A stretch of DNA of 57,814 nt from Spirulinaceae cyanobacterium SM2_1_0. Its GTDB lineage: Bacteria > Cyanobacteriota > Cyanobacteriia > Cyanobacteriales > Spirulinaceae. The stretch's first letter is position 1, and the number at the start of each line of letters is the position of its first letter. Positions 52,554 through 57,814 of this stretch are shown piece after piece. The notes beneath the pieces were generated by a model. It made no database searches and had not been told where the DNA came from. It saw only the letters and a list, made by a program, of their open reading frames with translations. The DNA is taken from the NCBI GenBank assembly GCA_012031265.1, contig JAAUTY010000025.1:1-57814 (forward strand), read 5' to 3'. The position numbers and the translations under genes were made by a program.

Positions 52554-55500
52554 CTAGCCATTTTTCCATTGCCAGTAAGCCTGTAGAGGACTCATTGTAT
52601 TTTGACGAATGAAATCTTTACTTGGATTTGCACCTTCTGTCTCAACATTTGTTGTACGAACTTCTAGGTGTAAATGCGCACCACCCGAAGGAGTCATAAC
52701 CTGACCAACTGAGTCACCTATATTGATGCGTTGACCATGAACTAAATGCCCTGTATTCCGCAGATGTCCATATACCCATATCTTGCCATCATCTCCATTA
52801 ATCGCAACGAAATTTCCATTGCTAGAGTCTTCAGAAATCCAGCGAATAGTTCCTCCAATTGCAACATTAGTATTTGTACCATCACTAGCTGCAATATCAA
52901 TTCCTGCATGATATTTTCCAATCCCCCGATTGTCTAAATACCATTCGTAGTATGAAGGATCATGGAGATAGCCAACTGACATACGAATATTTTGCCCGAA
53001 TATAGCATTTGAAACGTCTTGATAGACCGCCTTGATTTCTCCTTGACTTTCTCCATTACTACCATTCCCATCAAAGAACAAATTATCGCCAGATTGATCG
53101 TCCCACGTTGTATCACTCCACGATACAAGCTCAGGGTAGTAATTTCCTGAATCATTTTCTTCAGGAATAGGGGTGCGTGCATTCCCCATTTTCTCCCACT
53201 GACTCCAATTTTCCCCATTAATTGACGATCGCATATAGAGATACGTATCTTTGCCAACATGGTATTGATACAATTTGCCCGCAAATGCGTCTAGCCAAGG
53301 AGTATCATATGCTTCCTCATTGGGGACATTCTCTGATTCCCACGAAGTCCAGTTAACTCCATCCGTGGAAGAGCGGGTGTAAATCTTGCGATCCCTGCCA
53401 ACATGAGACTGGTACAGCCGTCCATTCAGAGCAGCTAGCGCAACAGCGTGGTAGGTTTCTTCACTTTGATTGGTCTGTTTGTGCCATGAAGTCCAGTTAA
53501 TTCCATCTGTAGAAGAGCGAGTGTAAATCTTGTTATCCTTGCCGACATGAGACTGATACAATCGCCCATTCAGAGAAGTCATCGCGACAGCGTGGTGGGT
53601 TTCTTCACTCTGATTCTCTTTTTTGTGCCACGAAGTCCAGTTAACTCCATCCGTAGAAGATCGGGTGTAAATCTTGCGATCCTTCCCAACATGAGATTGG
53701 TAAACAACACTATTCAAGATGGCGATAACAGGTTGATGATGAGTTTCCTCATTTAATACGTCTTCCTTCTTCCAGCCTGTCCAATTCTGACCATCCGATG
53801 AGTAGCGTGTAGCAATACGATTATCAAGTCCCCGATGAGTTTGGAACAACAAATTACTGACATCAGAAGACTGTCCAAGCGATCGGATGCGTTCCCCAAG
53901 ATCCTGCAACGTTTGAGGTAAACGATTGATGATGCCAATACCACGCTCAATCGTCGAACTGATCCGGTTCCAACCGCTGCGAATGGGTTGCGTCACGCGG
54001 CGGATACCCTGGCGAACAACATTGGTTGCCGAACTAAACGTGTTGCGAACACGGTTGACAAACTTATTGACCGTCGTCTGACCCGCACTCGCCAACCGAC
54101 TCGTCGCGGCACTGAACCTCTGGCGAATTGCCGTCGCCGCCTGCTGCTTCGCCCGATTCATCGCATCGTGCAGTCGCTGCTGCACCGGCTTGAAACGGCT
54201 CGGCCAGAACGTTGCCCGCTCGCTCGCCGAGAATTCCGGCGGGCTGAAACTGGGTGGCGGGATCGCCGCTTCTGAGGGCAAACCTGTCGGCGTTGCCGCC
54301 TTGGCTGCCGTCACCGCTGCCGCCAGATTGACCAGACCCATGCCCGTCGTCGCATCCCAGCCAGGAGCATTCAGATCCGTCGCCGTCGCTGTCAGGATTT
54401 CAGCAATCTCGGTGGCGCTCAGCTCCGGATTCGCCGCCCAAGCCAGCGAGGCAATGCCTGACACCTTCGCCGCCGCAATTGAGCTGCCCGATTCGCCCGT
54501 AGTCGCCTCGCCTGGAGCCAACAGGTCAAGCCCCTGACCGTAACTGGAGTAGTCAGCGCGATCGCCCCCCTTAGCCGCACCAACCGCAATCAGGTTCTCA
54601 AACTCACCCGAAGCCTGACCGAGCGCCGACATCTCGCCATTGTTGTTGCCAGCCGCCGCAACGACCAAGACATTATTGGCGCGAGCATACTCCAAGGCAG
54701 CGCGTTCGTTCGCCGTCAGTTTCAGACGGGTGCTGACGTTGCCTTCAGAATCAATCTGCGTGAGATCGAAACTGAGATTGGCGATCGCATTCGGTTGCCC
54801 CGACTGCTTCGCCGCCTCCACAAACTCCACCAAAGCTTCCGCCCAGCGACCCGAGCCCGTGCTGCGCGACAGCCAGAGCCGTGCGTCGTCGTTGATACCA
54901 TCCTGACCAAGATCGTTATCTTGAATCGCGGCGATCGTTTCCAGAATTGCGGTGCCGTGACTTTGACTATTACCCGACTCCACAAAAGGATCGCTGTCAC
55001 CCTCAACAAAGTCGCTGCCAATCGTGAGATGGTCACTATTGATATCAGGATTATCGCTGGCAAAACCAGTATCAAGAATGCCGACAATCGGCTGATCTTC
55101 GGCGGCGAATTGGTAAGTTTTGGCGAGGTTGGCGATCGCGTCCGGCTCAGCCTCATTCGATTGCGCGAAGGTCTGCTCTAGCGCGGCAATAGCCTGCTCC
55201 GATAGGGTCTCAAAGGTCGCATCGGCATCGGTGATTGTTGGCTCGAGGTCGTTGATGAGGCGATCGCTCGTCGCGGTCAACTCGTCAGTCAGATGTTGTA
55301 CCACTGCTTCTAAAGCAGCTTCAACTTCTGCTTCAGGCATCGCTTCAACATCCGCTGCCGGTTCGTCTGATAAGAATTCATCAAGTGCGGCGTCAATGTC
55401 AGCCAGTATTTGCTCCGTCTGCTGCTCGATCAGTGCTTCATACTCGGCGATACTTTGGTCGGTGTAGTCCAGAATCTCCTGACCAATTTCCGAACCATTC

Positions 55501-56354
55501 CAATGGTGGTTAGCGGCTAATTCTTCCAAGCTTGGGCTATCAGAGGTCGCACCGCGCACCTGGAATACGAAGTCGTTGTAGTCACCGTCAGAATCGGCAC
55601 TAATTCGCATATCTTCCAGGACGAAGGTATGCCCTTCACCCGTCACATCAGCAATCTGCCCCATGTGAAAGAAGTCATCTGGATTCGCGGTAGACATGGA
55701 AAACAAGGGCGCTTTGCTGCCGCCAATGTCAGGATTCTCCCAGACTTGCTCCATGCTGCCATTGGGCACAAAAATCAGCCCGAACTGGTCACCAGAGCGC
55801 ATCGTAAACGCTGGCTTATCTTGCCAATATTCGCCGGTATTCCAGTCTTTCGGTTCACCCAGATCGCCGCTAAATTTAGCGCCTTCGTAGCGATCGGAGA
55901 TCACGACGTGACCGTCTTCAGTGCCGGACAAGGCGCGGCGAGCGGCTTCCTGGATGAAATCCTCAGAACCGGGTTCAAATTGCTCCATGCCTGTGAGGCT
56001 GAAAACACCGAGTTCGCCCTTGTACTTGCCACCGTCGAAGAGGAAGTCAAATTCCACTTGACCAGTTTCGCCAACGGTGAAGACACCAGAAGTATATTCA
56101 ATCTGCTCAACAGCAGGCTCAGCAAAATAAGTCAGCGGCTCTATATCTTCTAGCAGAGCCTCGTCAGCTTCAGGAATGTCTAAATCGGGTAGCAGCTCGC
56201 TATCTTCGGGCAACACAATGTCAGCCGCCAGATCGAGATCAGGTGCGCCATCATCGGGCCCATCAACGAGACCGCTGGGTGTCAGGATTGGCTCCAGAAT
56301 GAAGCTTTGGAGCTGAGGCGGATTCGCTTGGCGCTGGCGCTTAAAGAATGGCAT
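52554..56354 (-). CDS. Multidomain protein: DUF4114, subtilisin, repeats, M23 peptidase
   Basis: The 1266-residue protein has four parts. Residues ~85-270 include S-D-G-D-Y-N-D-F-V-F-Q-V, typical of DUF4114. Residues ~420-690 are a subtilisin (S8) with D in V-G-I-L-D-T-G-F (~427), H in Q-S-H-G-T-A-I (~465) and S in G-E-S-G-S-S-I-A-A-A (~622). Residues ~830-1060 hold five copies of a ~48-residue beta repeat (L-Y-Q-S-H-V-G-K-D-N-K-I-Y-T-R-S-S-T-D-G). Residues ~1120-1266 are an M23/LytM peptidase with complete zinc motifs (Y-H-A-G-I-D, V-Y-G-H-L, H-L-H-L-E-V). No signal peptide is visible. The 3' half is AT-rich and lacks HIP1, unlike the 5' half. Confidence 0.9.
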   Translation of the reverse strand: MPFFKRQRQANPPQLQSFILEPILTPSGLVDGPDDGAPDLDLAADIVLPEDSELLPDLDIPEADEALLEDIEPLTYFAEPAVEQIEYTSGVFTVGETGQVEFDFLFDGGKYKGELGVFSLTGMEQFEPGSEDFIQEAARRALSGTEDGHVVISDRYEGAKFSGDLGEPKDWNTGEYWQDKPAFTMRSGDQFGLIFVPNGSMEQVWENPDIGGSKAPLFSMSTANPDDFFHMGQIADVTGEGHTFVLEDMRISADSDGDYNDFVFQVRGATSDSPSLEELAANHHWNGSEIGQEILDYTDQSIAEYEALIEQQTEQILADIDAALDEFLSDEPAADVEAMPEAEVEAALEAVVQHLTDELTATSDRLINDLEPTITDADATFETLSEQAIAALEQTFAQSNEAEPDAIANLAKTYQFAAEDQPIVGILDTGFASDNPDINSDHLTIGSDFVEGDSDPFVESGNSQSHGTAILETIAAIQDNDLGQDGINDDARLWLSRSTGSGRWAEALVEFVEAAKQSGQPNAIANLSFDLTQIDSEGNVSTRLKLTANERAALEYARANNVLVVAAAGNNNGEMSALGQASGEFENLIAVGAAKGGDRADYSSYGQGLDLLAPGEATTGESGSSIAAAKVSGIASLAWAANPELSATEIAEILTATATDLNAPGWDATTGMGLVNLAAAVTAAKAATPTGLPSEAAIPPPSFSPPEFSASERATFWPSRFKPVQQRLHDAMNRAKQQAATAIRQRFSAATSRLASAGQTTVNKFVNRVRNTFSSATNVVRQGIRRVTQPIRSGWNRISSTIERGIGIINRLPQTLQDLGERIRSLGQSSDVSNLLFQTHRGLDNRIATRYSSDGQNWTGWKKEDVLNEETHHQPVIAILNSVVYQSHVGKDRKIYTRSSTDGVNWTSWHKKENQSEETHHAVAMTSLNGRLYQSHVGKDNKIYTRSSTDGINWTSWHKQTNQSEETYHAVALAALNGRLYQSHVGRDRKIYTRSSTDGVNWTSWESENVPNEEAYDTPWLDAFAGKLYQYHVGKDTYLYMRSSINGENWSQWEKMGNARTPIPEENDSGNYYPELVSWSDTTWDDQSGDNLFFDGNGSNGESQGEIKAVYQDVSNAIFGQNIRMSVGYLHDPSYYEWYLDNRGIGKYHAGIDIAASDGTNTNVAIGGTIRWISEDSSNGNFVAINGDDGKIWVYGHLRNTGHLVHGQRINIGDSVGQVMTPSGGAHLHLEVRTTNVETEGANPSKDFIRQNTMSPLQAYWQWKNG
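53344..53775 (-). repeat. Three near-identical 144-bp coding repeats
   Basis: The landmark GAAGTCCAGTTA occurs at 53344, 53488 and 53632, exactly 144 bp (48 codons) apart, within near-identical flanks. Two more divergent units flank them in the protein. High nucleotide identity indicates recent expansion and probable copy-number variation. Confidence 0.88.
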
Positions 56355-56494
56355 TGCAAATCTCCTTGAGTAGAACGATCAGGGAGCAAGCCAGTTGATT
56401 TTGCTTGCTATTGTCGTCTCGAAACAGGGAGGCAGAATTTATGCAGCGCGCTATTTTTTTGTGATGACAGGCGATTAGAAAAATCTCAGTTTCC

Positions 56495-57814
56495 TTACCA
56501 CGGCGAGCCAACCGTCATGAAGCCGCTCCAGTACAGCGGATGCGAAAAATCCAGGTCGCCGTCGATATTAGCGAGGAGTTCTGGTGAGAGCACGGCATTA
56601 CCGAGCCGGTCGTTCTCGACTTGAATGCGGTTGTTGAGCATAGCGAGCTGGGCGCGTCGCAGCGCTTCGGCTTTGATTGTCACCTCGGGGTCAGCGAGGT
56701 GGCGGTAGAGTTCGCTCATCGCCGCCAGGGTGCCAAAGTCATCCACATCCCAAAGACTGGCAATGACCGATTTGACGCCAGCCTGGACAGCAAGACCCGC
56801 GAAACCCATCTCAGCCCGGCGATCGCCCAGTGCCGTCTCACAAGCACTCAGCGTCAGCAGCTCAACCGTCGGCGCAGCATACCACTGGGCCTCACGTAGC
56901 CCGCCCAAACGAATTTTCTGCTCCCAGAATTGGATGTAGGCATTTTCCGGCTGGCTGGGCTGGAAGGAAGCATGAGTCGCAAGGTGAACGATTGCGAAGG
57001 GAGCTTTTTGGCGTTGTTGACGGAGATTCTCGAAGGTGAACTGTTCGTTTAGGAATGCTTCGCGCGCCCTAAAAGTCTGGGTAACAGCGCCAAGCTCGGC
57101 GGGAACAGCCGGTAGAGGCTCCAAGTCCGGAGCGCTGGGAAAGGTTGCCGCGCCCATGCCCAGCACTTGTGCATTCTTGATCGACTGGTAGCTGGTGTCG
57201 GTGAGGCTGACGCTGGGTATAGAACCGAGGCTGTATTTTTCGATTAGGAATTGTTCGCCATCGTGGAGCGCTGCCAGAGGCAGGGCGCGCAAGCCTGCAC
57301 CCATGGAGAAAATCAGGGTGTCGATCTCCAGTTCGTCGAGTTCGCTCTCCAGGGGGGCGATCAGCCAGTCATAGAGTTGTCGGGCGTGACGCCGGTAGCC
57401 CTGACCGCGACCGCTGGACAGGCGACTCTGGAAAATGCGGATCTCGTCCTCAAGCTCAGTAGCAGTCGCATCGGGGACTGTCAGCAAACGCGGTGTGCCT
57501 TGGGGTAGGACGAGGGCGAGTTGCAAGCCATCCTCGAAGGGCAAGGCATAGACGATGACGGCGCGGGTGCCGGTTTCGAGTTCGATGGTTTTCAGGGTTT
57601 CGCGAATCGCTTGGGCAGTGATGCGGCGGTCGGTGAGATTTTCGCCCGCGTACTGCTCGTACTGGTCTTCAAACAGTTGATCGATGTCTGCAATCAAGTC
57701 TTCAGGACTCTGCGCGAGATTCAGCGGCGGAATCGAGTGCAGCGGCGATTGATAGGGAATGCTGCCGATCGCCGGACTCGGAGCGGGATTCGGCACGGTC
57801 TGCGAAAGGGTGCG
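56495..57814 (-). CDS. CHAT-domain caspase-like protease (5' end outside window)
   Basis: The frame is open to the right edge, so the start is probably outside; a GTG at 57796 is the first start codon seen. The C-terminal ~300 residues are a CHAT domain: L-I-F-S-M-G-A-G-L-R-A-L-P-L-A-A-L-H, catalytic H in V-H-L-A-T-H-A-S-F, catalytic C in L-T-L-S-A-C-E-T-A, and V-I-A-S-L-W-D-V-D-D. CHAT proteases are caspase relatives used in cyanobacterial signalling and conflict systems. It precedes the large subtilisin/M23 gene in the same direction (140-bp gap), so they may be cotranscribed. Confidence 0.9.
   Translation of the reverse strand, partial: RTLSQTVPNPAPSPAIGSIPYQSPLHSIPPLNLAQSPEDLIADIDQLFEDQYEQYAGENLTDRRITAQAIRETLKTIELETGTRAVIVYALPFEDGLQLALVLPQGTPRLLTVPDATATELEDEIRIFQSRLSSGRGQGYRRHARQLYDWLIAPLESELDELEIDTLIFSMGAGLRALPLAALHDGEQFLIEKYSLGSIPSVSLTDTSYQSIKNAQVLGMGAATFPSAPDLEPLPAVPAELGAVTQTFRAREAFLNEQFTFENLRQQRQKAPFAIVHLATHASFQPSQPENAYIQFWEQKIRLGGLREAQWYAAPTVELLTLSACETALGDRRAEMGFAGLAVQAGVKSVIASLWDVDDFGTLAAMSELYRHLADPEVTIKAEALRRAQLAMLNNRIQVENDRLGNAVLSPELLANIDGDLDFSHPLYWSGFMTVGSPW

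Noticed and set aside
53344-53775. CRISPR-like array
   Set aside because: Units are 144 bp, directly adjacent without spacers and in frame inside a long coding sequence.

Overview
The window is a GC-rich piece of a cyanobacterial chromosome. The evidence is the cyanobacterial HIP1 octamer GCGATCGC, present in most genes, together with petG, a CytM-type cytochrome c, a CpcS-type bilin lyase, an NblB-like HEAT protein, DUF4327 and a hetZ-patU pair. I cannot name the genus. I saw no rRNA, tRNA or CRISPR array.

Layout. Positions 1-3340 hold the clearest special system: a diversity-generating retroelement (DGR) target and template. A large HEAT / NACHT-like NTPase / FGE-sulfatase protein, cut by the left window edge, ends in a 125-bp variable repeat. 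A 125-bp template repeat lies 234 bp further on. The two copies differ at 16 positions, and all 16 are adenines in the template. No reverse transcriptase gene is visible in the window. Positions 3540-5460 are accessory: a DUF433/DUF5615 toxin-antitoxin pair, a 250-bp hairpin-rich element, a truncated nuclease-like gene and a small membrane protein. Positions 5600-14500 are mostly ordinary genes: sodB, two exported proteins, xdhC, a PPC-domain protein, a duplicated pair of tiny genes, a ferritin-like protein and a site-2-protease/TPR fusion. Positions 14500-20100 mix relics of IS1 and IS5 insertion sequences with AT-rich probable imports (DUF998, DUF421) and core genes (cysH). Positions 20100-30500 hold cell-surface, phycobilisome and signalling genes: a glycosyltransferase, the NblB-like protein, CpcS, a GH3 hexosaminidase and a REC-GGDEF-EAL regulator. 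Positions 30500-38100 are repeat-rich and contain an AT-rich two-gene DUF488 module and two glycosyltransferases. Positions 38100-50200 are mostly core: tldD, a NYN nuclease, rsmD, petG, cytM, a trypsin-like protease, exoD, hetZ-patU and an EhuB-like binding protein. Positions 50200-57814 are accessory again: two more DUF433 loci (one with a broken toxin carrying a pentanucleotide repeat), a Uma2 nuclease, a very large subtilisin + repeat + M23 peptidase protein, and a CHAT protease cut by the right edge.

How the parts fit. The most notable group is the proteins that resemble conflict or surveillance machinery: the DGR-diversified NACHT-FGE protein at the left end and the CHAT protease next to a multidomain subtilisin/M23 protein at the right end. 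The latter gene is chimeric in base composition: its 5' half is GC-rich with HIP1 sites, while its 3' half is AT-rich, HIP1-free and built on near-identical 144-bp repeats. Around these lie small mobile repeats, eroded insertion sequences, frameshifted genes and toxin-antitoxin remnants, as expected of accessory DNA interleaved with housekeeping genes.
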